A DNA stretch of 64,000 nt from Hyperoplus lanceolatus (Eukaryota > Chordata > Actinopteri > Uranoscopiformes > Ammodytidae): the NCBI GenBank assembly GCA_026929865.2, contig CM049409.1:7471452-7535451 (forward strand), written 5' to 3'. A program made the position numbers and the translations under genes. How positions within the stretch are numbered: the first letter of the stretch is position 1; every line of letters begins with the position of its first letter. Of this stretch, positions 12,418-21,493 are shown in pieces. Under the pieces are notes generated by a model. That model had not been told where the DNA came from and ran no database searches. It saw only the letters and a program-made list of their open reading frames with translations.

Positions 12418-15400
12418 AGGGGGCCCCACACTAGGACTTGAAACGGGCCCCCAGATCGTTAAGGCCGCCCCTGTGATAATGACAGGACTGGACTAAAGAC
12501 GACAGGGCAGTCATTTTCAACAATGAACATTGTGTGCACTGCCTCACACACAAACTCTCAGTTCAACCAAGTCCACAAACAAAAATATAACAATTTAAAA
12601 TAGCGTTTTTCTCTTACTATGCATGTTGCTTTGTGGGACTTACTTTTAGCATGGAGAGAGCTGAAGTGGCGCTGAAGATTTGAAGCCTTGAAATGCGCAA
12701 ATGACACCTGGCATATAAGGCAGAATGGCTTGGCATAACGTTCAACAAAAAATATGAACTCTCCCACTCTGTTTCGGAGCGAACTTGACACAAATAGTTT
12801 ACTCACGGAAAACCTCCCTCCAAGCTGAGCGGGCAGTTTTATGTTGCGTCCGCACCAAACGTTTGCGAACGTTATGTTGCGTCCTCAATTAAACATTTGC
12901 GAACGTTATGTTGCGTCCTCAATTAAACATTTGCGAACAGGCATACACATAGGGTCTACACATTAATAAAATAAAAAATGAAATAATAGACAACATGTAA
13001 AACAAACGTAAGAGCCGCATGAAACGTTTGCGAACATGCACACACATAGGCCCACACAAAAAAAAAAGTATAAAAAAAAAAAAAAAAAAAATCATAATCA
13101 CATAATTTGATATGAACTGAAGAGCCGCACGAAGCTGGGCAAAGAGCCGCATGCGGCTCGCGAGCCGCGGGTTGGCCACCCCTGCTGTAACAGATCCACT
13201 TTCAGCGTGGCTTATCTGAATAGTAATGTGACTGGATAAAGTGCACACAGAGAGACACGGGTACCTTTTAACCGGCACACTATCATCTTTAAAGTCTTGG
13301 AAAACTAGTAGAAACTCAAATGAACCAATTAATACTCACCAATGCCGGTATTTGCGCTGACGACCAGCATGGCGAAATCCGGACAGTAGCTGGTGAGGCC
13401 AAAGATGGTGGTCTTCAGGTACTTGTGGTGACCCGCCAGATCTATGAACGTGATCATTTTAGAGGCACTCTCACAAATCTCCTCTGCCGTCCGAGACTCG
13501 CTGTAGTTCACAACCTGGGGAAAAAAAGTAATATTAAGTTTCTCATGATCTCCCATTACATTTAGGAATATCCAATAGCACCAACATATCTCTCATTATT
13601 TATTTAAAATATACAGTACGTCGGCCAGATATCAGTCACTAATCAGTCACAGGTAGGGTAATTTGATGATTTCTAGATTAATATTACAGCAAATTATATT
13701 TTATTTTCCTTTTAGTATTAATATTACCAAAACATATACTCTTGGGAACATCTTAGTAAGAAAGGAAACCCTGTTATAATAACTATAACATAATGTATTC
13801 ATCTCCTCTCACCTCTCCTTTACTGTTGAAGCCGAGGATCTCAAAGCTGATGCTTGACGTGCGTCCAGTCTGGATCTCGTGTAGATGTCTGAAGAGGTTG
13901 AGCCTGGCTCTCCCCCGTCCATTGTCCAGCTCACCCTGTGTCAACACACCCAACAGAGTGGACTTCCCCGAGTCCACGTTACCCAGTACCGCTACTCGCA
14001 GGTCCAAGAACTGCAGGTGAAACACACAGAATAAGCAGTGATGCAAAAAAAATCTAAATTACGAAAACAACAAAAGATCAACCAAAAAAAGCAAACATGT
14101 CTTCATCATAGTAGACCTACTAACCTGCTGGTCATCTGGCACCTTGCGAATGAGAACCTCAGCGATCTTCCGAGGCTCATCAGAGTCATAGTCCACCTCT
14201 CGCTCTCTGAGAATAGCGATGTCTGCTCCAACTCTGTCAGAAATAGGAAAAAACAAATATGTTAATGAATATAGTGTTGTTTTGATTATGCTATTACAAC
14301 ATGATTGTATGACTTGTTACATATAGTATGCATATTCATATTGTAAACTGGTTTGGAAATTTAAATTGCACACCTTCATAATTTTCACTTTGTTTGGTTA
14401 GGGTTATAATAACTTTATATTACAGTGAAAACACAGGTTCTAATGAAAACTATTGTTGATATTATCTTGACTTACTTCTCTGCCAGCTTATGGAGCGTCT
14501 GCAGCGATGACCTCATATCATCCTCTGATAGTCCCACCAGCATGCCATTGTCCTCGACACCTATTTGATAGACAGCTTCGCCCCGACCCTCCTGCAGTCG
14601 CCATTTCATCTGTGTTGCCAGGTGCTCAAGGCGGTATTGCGTGGGGTCTATCAGCTTCAGCTAGACCAGGGAAAGATTTAAGAGATTAGTGCTGATCTTA
14701 AACCTAGAAGTCAGTGGTTAAATAATTATGATGCAAATAACTAACAATACAAAGCAAATGTATTAAAGGTGGAGTCAGTGAAAAAATAAAATTGAGTGTT
14801 GATACAACTAGGCTCTGTAAACAGGCATGATGTTGCTAGCTACGGTGGGCCACCGTTGTGTACCTGTTTACAGAGCCTAGGCTGTGTACACCAGACACAC
14901 AGTACGGACAGGAAGCGGATCGTGAGGAGATATTCACAATCGCTGACTCCACCTTTAATGTAATACTCTTTATTTGCTCATATTTAGTTAATGTAGGGCT
15001 GAGGCAATAACTATCTGAAGATGGTGGGGTGGAAGCAGCTGTCCAGTTACTAAAAATGCTCCTGCTAATCCACTGTGGTGTTGGCCTCTTTTCCATGTGA
15101 GACTGCACTTACATATTCTTCTGACATGTCACAGCTAATTTGCTTACCTTGTACTCTATATTTCCCTCTTCGGCCTAAGAGACAGGGAGAGAGACAAAGG
15201 CAGAAGAGAAACAACAGACTGTCAGACTGCAGAGAAGTGAGACAACAGGCTATTGATCAGTTAAGAGAAAAGCAATTGGACTGAATGAGCGGTCAGTGCA
15301 CTACTGTGAATGGGCAGTCACTGAGAGCTATACAAACTGACTAACTGCTTAGCCAGGCTTATACACAGCTACTTAATGCATTATTTGACAAAGCACTCAC

Positions 15401-16704
15401 ATGTGTAAGAGTCAATATACATTTAAAGTTGTCTAGTCAATATCATTACACGTGCAAATATTTCAATTGTATATTGTCAGCAATGATTACTTCAGGACAG
15501 TGGAGCTGGTTACATGCTGGGGGATCAGCTGAAACAACAGCTGAAGCCCTGGAATATGTTGGGACTTGCCCCTTTAACAGACAAGAGATCATGGCAGTGA
15601 CCTATATTAATAATAACTTTCCTTTACAAATTTCCATAAAAACACAACTTATTTGGTTGAGTAAAAAAGCAAGATCTTAAATGTTGAATGACATATTCGT
15701 TTGTTTTTTTAATTTGGTATGGTATTACATTATTTCACTTCAGGTCATTCAAAATACACAACTAAAAAACTATAATAACAATGACTTTTTGAAAGATTGA
15801 TTCAAGACATTTTAATACCAACAAATGCCTTATGTTTAAATTAACGTATTCATTAATGTTTAAATGAAACTTTTAAATGAGTGTGTAGGAAACTTGTCTG
15901 AGACAATAATGGTCACGTTAACCGTTGAGTTTACGTTTAGCTTACTAAGGTTATAAATACACTATCAATGTAAGTTGTTCAGTATTTGTGTAGTAACCAT
16001 ATATACAAGGTAGTAACACAGTCCTTAGCTGACTGACATTAGCTGGCCCGAGGGGTGTACACACCCGCCCCCTCTCAGATATTTACAAACACAGCTGTTC
16101 TTCTGCAAGACAGCAAAACATACTAGCCAGCTACTAGCGCAAGCCATTTAACTAAACACACGAAGAAGGGATAACTACAGTAAAGTAAATGCGAATGGAA
16201 AATTTAAAGAAAACCGCTCATGTTAGGCTGCTAATGTTAGCCGTGACCAACCATCTCATTCATTTCCCTTTGTTGCCGACTAGCTACGTGTCACTACGAG
16301 TTATAATACAACTGTAGTTCAGGGCAGCTAACCCAGTAGTCTAATGCAAAGGGAAATGTGCCTCTGTCAGCGTTGCACACCACAAAATGCTCAGAATACC
16401 CCCAGTTAAGTTTACGTTTTTATTGGCGGCACTTTGCCACGGGTCGCAACTAGTATTTGCTAGTTTACGCTAGCAGTGTACGTGCGCGTGAGCTCAGCCT
16501 TACCTCCGGAGGTAGATATGGGGTGTTATTGCTTGGTTTGAAGTTTCGAGCGAATCGCGCTTTAGATTTCTTGTTGATCTTGTTGCAAGCTTTTTTGGAG
16601 GCTACCCCGTAGGCATGTCCCGGTTTGAAGCTAGACGCTACACCTTGAGATGCAGAGCCGCGTCCATTTCCTGAGCAAAATAACTCCGATACCCGGTCAT
16701 CCAT
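5735..16704 (-). CDS. gtpbp2: GTP-binding protein 2 (12 exons, complete)
   Basis: Translational-type GTPase reported in mammals to act with Pelota in rescue of stalled ribosomes. Coding exons in transcript order: 16504-16704, 15148-15174, 14476-14660, 14125-14233, 13813-14010, 13340-13514, 7576-7795, 6982-7117, 6815-6873, 6537-6708, 6033-6197, 5735-5917. They total 1830 nt with consistent phases and give 609 aa (human about 600). The start is the ATG at 16704 (MDDRVSELF), matching the vertebrate N terminus. The GTPase motifs are intact: P-loop GNVDSGKS (184-191), DLAGHH (265-270) and SKVD (321-324). The C-terminal half holds EF-Tu-like beta-barrel domains ([43 protein letters not shown]) and ends in an acidic tail, QSEDDEA. 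GTPBP1 is the close paralogue; polh adjacency and the N terminus favour gtpbp2. Confidence 0.96.
7280..7475. repeat. Degenerate SINE/LINE 3'-tail sequences in gtpbp2 intron 7
   Basis: Two tail-like segments familiar in fish retroposons occur in a row: 'caagtcactttggaaaagagc...gataaat' (about 7324-7355) and 'aaaagtgctctataaattaag' (about 7437-7457). No head could be defined. Low confidence on exact class. Confidence 0.4.
7576..7795 (-). CDS. gtpbp2: gtpbp2 exon 7: G4 motif
   Basis: Starts with CC of Ala299 ([19 protein letters not shown]). It carries the guanine-specificity motif as SKVD (321-324), Ser replacing the usual Asn of NKxD, which is normal for GTPBP1/2. It ends at the split Asn372 codon, before a GTATGA donor. 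Confidence 0.93.
8826..8915. repeat. Partial MITE copy (family of 14762-14959 and 20970-21239)
   Basis: Matches one arm of the two larger copies: 'cacacagtacgaacagg', 'gaggagatattca', 'attttgacaa' and a terminal 'tgactccaactttaa'. Only the one end is present. Confidence 0.6.
8992..10029. mobile_element. hAT-like non-autonomous transposon in gtpbp2 intron 6
   Basis: The 1038-bp element starts CAGTGTTGGGAA and ends TTCCCAACACTG, 12-bp perfect terminal inverted repeats. It is flanked by the perfect 8-bp direct repeat attataac (8984-8991 and 10030-10037). The subterminal regions are rich in 'gttact/agtaac' motifs, as in the common fish elements with this terminus. No transposase ORF is visible. 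The 8-bp duplication and CAG...CTG ends indicate the hAT superfamily. Confidence 0.92.
10331..10413 (+). tRNA. tRNA-Leu (anticodon CAG)
   Basis: An 83-nt class II tRNA with a long variable arm. The acceptor stem pairs GTCAGGA with TTCTGAC, followed by discriminator A (10413). The A box TGGCCGAGCGG and B box GGTTCGAATCC are both intact, and the anticodon CAG is at 10365-10367 in a CTGCG/CGCAG stem. CCA is not encoded, as expected for a eukaryotic gene, and a TTTT Pol III terminator lies at 10420-10423. It is close to the vertebrate tRNA-Leu-CAG sequence. It lies in gtpbp2 intron 6, antisense to the host gene and about 300 bp from the hAT-like element at 8992-10029. It looks functional rather than SINE-derived. 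Confidence 0.96.
11479..12473. mobile_element. Possible nested hAT-like element or composite
   Basis: A stretch inside the previous element starts CAGTGGCGATTCC and ends AAGGCCGCCCCTG, ends that resemble other elements here (18287, 27132, 52950). It contains several 'ggggtggcca' motifs and homopolymer runs. I could not find a matching 8-bp target-site duplication, so it may be a composite of more than one insertion. Confidence 0.45.
12558..12806 (-). pseudogene. hAT transposase N-terminal BED zinc-finger fragment
   Basis: An 82-codon open frame reading [20 protein letters not shown] followed by RHFSSLH. The C-x2-C...H-x4-H pattern and the K-x-x-NLQRHF phrase are typical of the BED/ZnF start of vertebrate hAT (ZBED5/GTF2IRD2-like) transposases. 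The catalytic domain that should follow is absent, so this is a decayed remnant of the element's own gene. Confidence 0.7.
12839..12938. repeat. 33/34-bp minisatellite, three units
   Basis: Three units (12839, 12872, 12906) share 'ttatgttgcgtcc' at the start and 'tttgcgaac' at the end. The last two units are nearly identical; the first is more divergent. Part of the hAT-like element at 11384-13184. A related 'cgtttgcgaaca' occurs at about 13024. Confidence 0.8.
13340..13514 (-). CDS. gtpbp2: gtpbp2 exon 6: G3 motif
   Basis: Encodes residues 241-298 plus one base of codon 299. It carries DLAGHH (265-270), the switch-II motif that coordinates magnesium and the catalytic His in translational GTPases, and ends SANTGI. 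It precedes the 5.5-kb intron 6, which hosts the tRNA gene and two hAT-like elements. Confidence 0.94.
13813..14010 (-). CDS. gtpbp2: gtpbp2 exon 5: P-loop and switch I region
   Basis: Sixty-six codons in phase 0. It begins [20 protein letters not shown], carrying the G1 phosphate-binding loop at residues 184-191, and ends in the switch-I region ([18 protein letters not shown]). This is the most conserved part of the GTPBP1/2 family and no substitution of a key residue is seen. Confidence 0.95.
14762..14959. mobile_element. MITE with 17-bp inverted termini in gtpbp2 intron 2
   Basis: The termini attaaaggtggagtcag and ctgactccacctttaat are perfect 17-bp inverted repeats. Inside is a second inverted pair (aggctctgtaaacagg / cctgtttacagagcct) around 'gctacggtgggcc'. 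The same core and arms recur at 20970-21239 and, partly, at 8826-8915. No coding capacity; superfamily not assigned. Confidence 0.85.
15148..15174 (-). CDS. gtpbp2: gtpbp2 exon 2, a 27-nt micro-exon
   Basis: Nine codons encoding AEEGNIEYK. It is flanked by an AG acceptor (15176-15175) and a GTAAGC donor starting at 15147. It joins PPE of exon 1 to LKLIDPTQY of exon 3 in phase 0, matching the vertebrate protein. It is too short for ORF-based detection and was placed by protein continuity. Confidence 0.9.
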
Positions 16705-16960
16705 CGGCTACTCCGTCCGGGACCTAACTTGTTAGCTAAGCCTACTCACTACCTGGATAAAGGCTATGCTAAATAGCCTATTACAACTAAACCTCGACCC
16801 CAGGTATGCAGGTGTTGTTATTTAGGTGGAATTATCCTGCTAATGGTCGCTATCAGCCCCCCAAAATAAAAAAAACAAAGCACCGACCGCCCCCCAAACT
16901 CTTCAAACCGAACAATAACAGCGCCGTCCGATGCTGTGGGAATTTTAGTGTACAGTGTGC

Positions 16961-16970
16961 CTACGTCACG
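16961..16970. promoter_or_regulatory. CRE-like motif upstream of gtpbp2
   Basis: CTACGTCACG, containing the TACGTCA half-site of CREB/ATF factors, lies about 260 bp 5' of the gtpbp2 start codon in a CpG-containing stretch. Function is inferred from the motif alone. Confidence 0.35.
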
Positions 16971-17114
16971 GTGCTAAATGTCAAGGGGTTGTGCCTCATT
17001 TTCTCATAGAGACAGCGCGACTGCAGCGCGAGTGGGCGGTTCTATGTGTTCCCTTGCTTTAAACCCCGCCCGTCTGGCCGGTCTGGCTACCCAGGAGATG
17101 GCAAACAGACAGTA

Positions 17115-17273
17115 GCCTCGTTTGAGATGTCGCCGTCTTGCTAAGACCTGCGCAACTATGACGCTCGGCTTGCTGAGCGCACAGCATTTTTGCAGCATTT
17201 TTGTTGTGCGCTCAGCAAGACGCGCGTCATAGTTGCGCAGGTCTTGCTCAGACCTGGGTAAGTCGAACGAGGC
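17115..17273. repeat. Fold-back inverted repeat (MITE-like), about 69-bp arms
   Basis: The left arm (17115-17183) and right arm (17206-17273) are near-complementary. The longest matches are 'gacctgcgcaactatgacgc' and 'ttgctgagcgcaca' with their complements, and the outer ends are gcctcgtt / aacgaggc. The loop is about 22 bp. It sits about 0.4 kb 5' of the gtpbp2 start codon. It resembles a fold-back DNA transposon; no clear target-site duplication found. Confidence 0.75.
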
Positions 17274-17279
17274 TAGTGA

Positions 17280-18278
17280 TACAAGTGAAAAGAGTGATAC
17301 ACGCCCCCGTTTTGTATTTACATGACTTTGCATCAGACGGAAGCAATACAATGCTATTTCACGAAAGGGTTCATTATTACATAAGCCTAGGCCTAATTAG
17401 TTTTTACAAAGGGTTGTACTTATTTAGCTGATGCAAGAAAATCGAAAAAAGTGTCATCTACTTTAGTCAATAAGTCCTTTAGAAATAGAATGTGACCTTC
17501 AAGTTGGCATTTAAAGGCTTTAAGGGTATAATTTAAACACATTTGTAGTTTTTAGGCTAATTAATACACAACTGTCTATTAACATAGACAGTGTGGCATA
17601 ATTATGAAATTCACCCTAAAAATAATATCACAATTTGTCAATGACAAAAAAATAACAAAAATAGCATAGTGTTTTGCATATGATGTCACCAACAAACACA
17701 CATTGATTTGGATGATATTTGTCACTATCTGTTATGCATTTATTACATAGAGATAACATAGAGAGACCAAATACCTATTATGAAACACTGGACTACTTTC
17801 TTAGAATTTTCCATCTAGTCTGTCATTAAGATTACAGAAGGGTTGCCATGAAATTGTTTTAGCCAGAATGTCATTTTTTTCACTTGCCAAAAACAACCTA
17901 CTAAACAGAGGGGAACAAACTGAGTAGTGCATTTTCTTGACCATAGAAAAAGGGACAAGAGTGCCATCGGGTGTTTGATTTAAATATGACTCCTGTATTG
18001 GCCCCAACTCAATGGGCTGCCTCCTGTGTATGCCATCGAGAGGACACAGAGGGTTGCACTACAACATATTATTAGTTGAGAGGAAGTTAAGAATGACTTG
18101 GCTTTTGACACCTTTTGAAAGTGGGTCTCTATATCCATTTTGTTTTGGTCTCAAACCATTTCCTGATTTTGTAGACTAAAACTGTTAGCCTGCTAGGGCT
18201 TGGTTCGGTCATGTTTATTTCACAATTATGTTTTGGAAATTATTAGATTTGAACTGAACACAGTTTTTACCAGTATGC
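17280..18278. other. Intergenic sequence between gtpbp2 and the hAT nest
   Basis: About 1 kb of A/T-rich sequence. No ORF with recognisable similarity, RNA gene or clear repeat family seen. Confidence 0.5.
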
Positions 18279-18439
18279 CTTATTACCAGTGGCTGACTCA
18301 GACTGTTTGAACGGCAGGGGCGAAAAAATAAAAAGGGCACATTCTGGACAACATGGGGCCCCACCAGCACACACCGTCCATTTCATTAATTCATTAATTC
18401 ATTAATTCATTCATTCATTCACTTGTTACATCTCTGTGT

Positions 18440-18597
18440 AGCACTTACTTGTGTCACTTTGTAGTTTGGTTTATTTGCAGCTATAGTACTTACGTGACTC
18501 TTGTTGTTCTGAGTTTGTACCTTCATTGTTGAATGCACTTAATGGAAGTCGCTTAGGATAAAAGCGTCAGCTAAATAAAATGTAATGTAACGAAACA
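18440..18597 (+). repeat. Retroposon 3'-tail fragment
   Basis: Ends with 'gaagtcgcttaggataaaag' then 'cgtcagctaaataaaatgtaatgtaa', the tail shared by many fish SINE/LINE families. The head is not recognisable. Lies inside the 18287-20836 element. Confidence 0.5.
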
Positions 18598-18917
18598 CCA
18601 AACACTGTGTTTGTAGATGTTAAAAATAACGGTTGGGCTCATGCAACTAAAAGGAAACAATTGAGTTTCAAAGACACTGTTTCCCCTTATTAGCGACTTT
18701 ATAAACACCAAACTGAGCTGTTCACATCATCATTGTGCACTTTCACATTTTAGCCAAAGAAAGGAGGATGCCTTGCTGCTTTCATCTTTACTAACATTTA
18801 AGTAAAAATTAGACAGGAGAAAATTCAATGTGCCGCTACCATACAGTCTTTGACCACTGACAGCCAGCTACGGAAAAATTGAAGGAACTTTTCCTTCATA
18901 TTGAGGTGATAGCAAAC

Positions 18918-19106
18918 TATAATTTTTTTTAAGATATTTTTTGGCATCTTTTATGCTTTTTATTGATAGTGTAGAGACAGAGTTGAAATGGGGCAGAGGG
19001 GAGTGACATGCAGAGAACGACCGCGGGCTGGAATCGAACTCGGATCCGCTGCTGGCCGAGGCCCATGGGGGGGACGCCCTACCAACTGAGCTAAGGGCGC
19101 CCCCAT
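18918..19106 (-). repeat. tRNA-derived SINE
   Basis: On the - strand the head begins at about 19106 with a tRNA-like A box (TTAGCTCAGTTGG) and then a B box (GAGTTCGATTCCAG). The body 'ctgcatgtcactcccctctg' is followed by 'tctacactatcaataaaaag' and an A-rich end. Head and body match a widespread fish SINE type. Anticodon-stem folding is not tRNA-like, so this is not a functional tRNA gene. Confidence 0.8.
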
Positions 19107-19592
19107 AGCTGACTAGCATTGTCTCTCTTGCATGAAATGACCTACACTTGAATGAGGACCGGATCTTGAACGCTCAAAAAATTTATATAAATTTCAAACG
19201 GATTTTGCAAACTAAAAAAAAATCAGTTTTTCTAACTTGGCATCTAATTGTGCTTTTCCACTATGGGTACGGACATACTCTTAATCCGCTTTTTGCTTTG
19301 TTATCCAGTGGAGATTTAACTTGATGTAGCTGTTTGTCATAGCGACGCCACATGAAAGCAACGCCTTTTTCGCATTCCCCGTTCGTCAGCTACCAAAGAG
19401 AGGAACGTCTGCACCTTAAGCTAACCACAATTTTTTTTTGGTTTGCCATAGTCTTGCTCCAGAGGGCACATAATCATCATTTAGGCCTATTGTATGGAGG
19501 GGCACTTAGGACACTCAATCATTTTTTTTCACGTGAAGGGCAGCCAATAAGGAATTTTCTCTCATTTTCACCACCATAGAGGGCACTTTAGT

Positions 19593-19673
19593 CAGAGCCG
19601 GCCCGAGGCATAAGCGAACTAAGCGGCCGCTTAGGGCCCCCGACTGCCTGGGGGGCCCCTTAAAAAAAAAAAA

Positions 19674-19711
<38 letters not shown>

Positions 19712-20499
19712 TTTGTGTGTTTGATATTAACATCATACTATGCAAATGTGAGTTATCATACAAAAAAAGGAATACAATGTTTTGGTCTAGATAATTAATA
19801 GCCTAAAAATGTAATCAGTTCATCTCGGAGGAAATCCGAAATTATCTGATCATGTCACGTTCACATCCATGCACAGTGTGTATTGAGTTTATTTAAAAAC
19901 AATTGGAAATGGGGCTGCCCTCAGTTGCCCATGCACTGTGTATAGTCTATAGCCTATTTCAGCCTTGTCTGTGGAAAAAAAGATACAGTAGCTGGATAAC
20001 AGAGTTCTTCTGCTTCGTTCCTCACAATGCATTTAAATGCATTCACTATATTACAGAGAAATATGTCCCGTAAAAGAAAAAGAGCTCCATGCCCAACCCA
20101 TAATATTTTATTTTATATTAATATTTTTATGGAAAATCCATGTGTCCTTCTTCAATAGCTTCTAATTCATCTGACCCAGTGTCTCCAAATTATTTGTTCA
20201 CACAAGATTTCTCAGATTTAGCCTCTTAATTTTCCTCTCAAAGTGCACCAGATTCATGCATTTCACTTTAAAAAGGTTAAAAAAATCTCCCGGGGGGGCA
20301 TACCCCCGGACCCCCCTAGGAGGGTCTGAATCTCGGCTGTCTAATATTTTCGCACAGCCGCACAGTAAACACACAGAAAAACACTGGGTGTGTGAATGAT
20401 ATTTAACAAAGATCTAGAGTTTTCAGCAGCGCTAACATTGGAGGGGGGCCCCCTAATCATATTTCGCTTAGGGCCCCCAGAAGGCTTGGGCCGGCTCTG
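19593..20499. mobile_element. Nested hAT-like element (CAGAGCCGGCCC ends)
   Basis: The 907-bp element starts CAGAGCCGGCCC and ends GGGCCGGCTCTG, 12-bp perfect inverted repeats. The perfect 8-bp target-site duplication actttagt is at 19585-19592 and 20500-20507. Subterminal 'cttagggcccc' motifs occur at both ends, as does 'ggggggcccc'-type sequence. It has inserted inside the larger hAT-like element, splitting one copy of that element's internal duplication. No coding capacity. Confidence 0.92.
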
Positions 20500-20524
20500 A
20501 CTTTAGTAATACTTTTTCAACCAT

Positions 20525-20636
20525 GGGGGCACCAGACAGGCAGAAGGGCACTATCAGGGCACCAGACGGGCAGAAGGGCACTATCAGGGTACTAGAAGGG
20601 TACCAGACGGGCAGAAGGGGACTATACGGGCACTCA
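20525..20636. repeat. 30-bp minisatellite
   Basis: About three and a half units built on 'gggcaccagacgggcagaag' followed by 'ggcactatca', with degeneration toward the right. Internal to the 18287-20836 element. Confidence 0.8.
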
Positions 20637-20969
20637 TTAAGGCACGTCATCAGATTTTCTTGTTCTAGAGGGCACATCATCATCATAATTTATTGTATGA
20701 AGGGGCACCCTAGAGGGCACCCAATCATGTTTTGCATGTGAAAAGGGCAGCCAATAAGGCATTTCCTCTCTTTTTCACCACTCTTGAGGGCACTTTAGAG
20801 CGCTTTTTCAACCATTGAGCCACGAGTCCGCCACTGCTTATTACAATACATTTACTCCTGTTGTGAAAGTTTAATTGTACAGTTAGTGGAGGTATCACTC
20901 TTAGGCCTGTTATGTTCAAGTAATTTATTCCTCAACGTTATTTCAACTCTTAAACCCAGTGCTTTGTCA

Positions 20970-21239
20970 AAATCAGGGAATATCTCCTCACGATCTGCAT
21001 GTGCTGGGAAAATAATCCAGTGTTAATACACCGCCTAGCCCTAGGCTCTGTAAACGGATATGTTCCAGCTACGGTGAGCCCCCTTTGTGTATATACCCTT
21101 GTTATACAAAACAGTTTACAGAGCATAGGCGGTGGGTTTGCACTGGATTTCTTTTACAGCGAACACACAGTACAGACAGGTAGCAGATCGCGAAGAGATA
21201 TTCACTGATTTTGACAAAAAGTGGTGACTCCACCTTAAC
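20970..21239. mobile_element. Fold-back MITE just upstream of otor
   Basis: Same family as 14762-14959: shares 'aggctctgtaaac', 'agctacggtgagcc', 'acacagtacagacagg', 'gagatattca' and the terminal 'tgactccacctt'. The left arm ('tttgtcaaaatcagggaata') is complementary to the right arm near 21200-21225. It ends about 255 bp before the otor start codon. The left terminal motif is not preserved. Confidence 0.75.
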
Positions 21240-21330
21240 TTCCTTATTGTTTTTACAGAGCTGAACATGGACTGCTCATTCCTGCAACTCCCTGGTGGGA
21301 AATGAATAGTTCCAGAGTGTGAAACTCAAC

Positions 21331-21412
21331 ACTGATTGGTCAGGCGACCTCTGATGTAGGGGCTCAGCCCATAGAGGCTGGGCTGAGAGAAGTTTTTTGG
21401 GGAACTTTATAG
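21331..21412 (+). promoter_or_regulatory. otor: Candidate otor core promoter
   Basis: An inverted CCAAT box (GATTGG, about 21334-21339), an inverted pair ctcagccc/gggctgag (about 21364-21387) and a TATA-like TTTATAG (21406-21412) lie 80-165 bp before the start codon. Spacing fits a transcription start near 21435-21440. Motif-based inference only. Confidence 0.4.
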
Positions 21413-21493
21413 TCTTAAGTCATTTCAAACATCCACATTCACGTCAACACGCACACAGAAGAACGCTGCCTTGTTTATGCTCTTTTGGTCAGC

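Larger units (their letters stand above)
11384..13184. mobile_element. hAT-like transposon with BED-finger remnant, gtpbp2 intron 6
   Basis: The 1801-bp element starts CAGGGGTGGCCAACC and ends GGTTGGCCACCCCTG, 15-bp perfect inverted repeats. The perfect 8-bp target-site duplication ctgtaaca is at 11376-11383 and 13185-13192. Subterminal copies of 'agagccacat' or 'agagccgca' appear at both ends. The interior holds a remnant of a transposase BED zinc finger on the - strand, a second nested repeat, a 34-bp minisatellite and poly(A) runs. It belongs to the hAT superfamily and is no longer autonomous. Confidence 0.92.
18287..20836. mobile_element. 2.55-kb hAT-like element, host of nested insertions
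   Basis: Starts CAGTGGCTGACTC and ends GAGTCCGCCACTG (one mismatch between inverted ends). The perfect 8-bp target-site duplication cttattac is at 18279-18286 and 20837-20844. Inside are a (TTCA)n-type tract near 18380-18420, a retroposon tail, a tRNA-derived SINE, a complete second hAT-like element (19593-20499), a direct duplication of about 190 bp (about 19450-19592 plus 20508-20525, versus about 20655-20815) and a 30-bp minisatellite. 'agggcac' motifs recur throughout. No transposase gene remains. Confidence 0.9.

Noticed and set aside
12558..12806. Independent zinc-finger gene
   Set aside because: It lies wholly inside a transposon with intact ends and lacks any further domain, so it is a transposase remnant.
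19020..19106. Possible tRNA gene on the - strand
   Set aside because: A and B boxes exist, but the anticodon arm does not fold and SINE body and A-rich tail follow; it is a tRNA-derived SINE.
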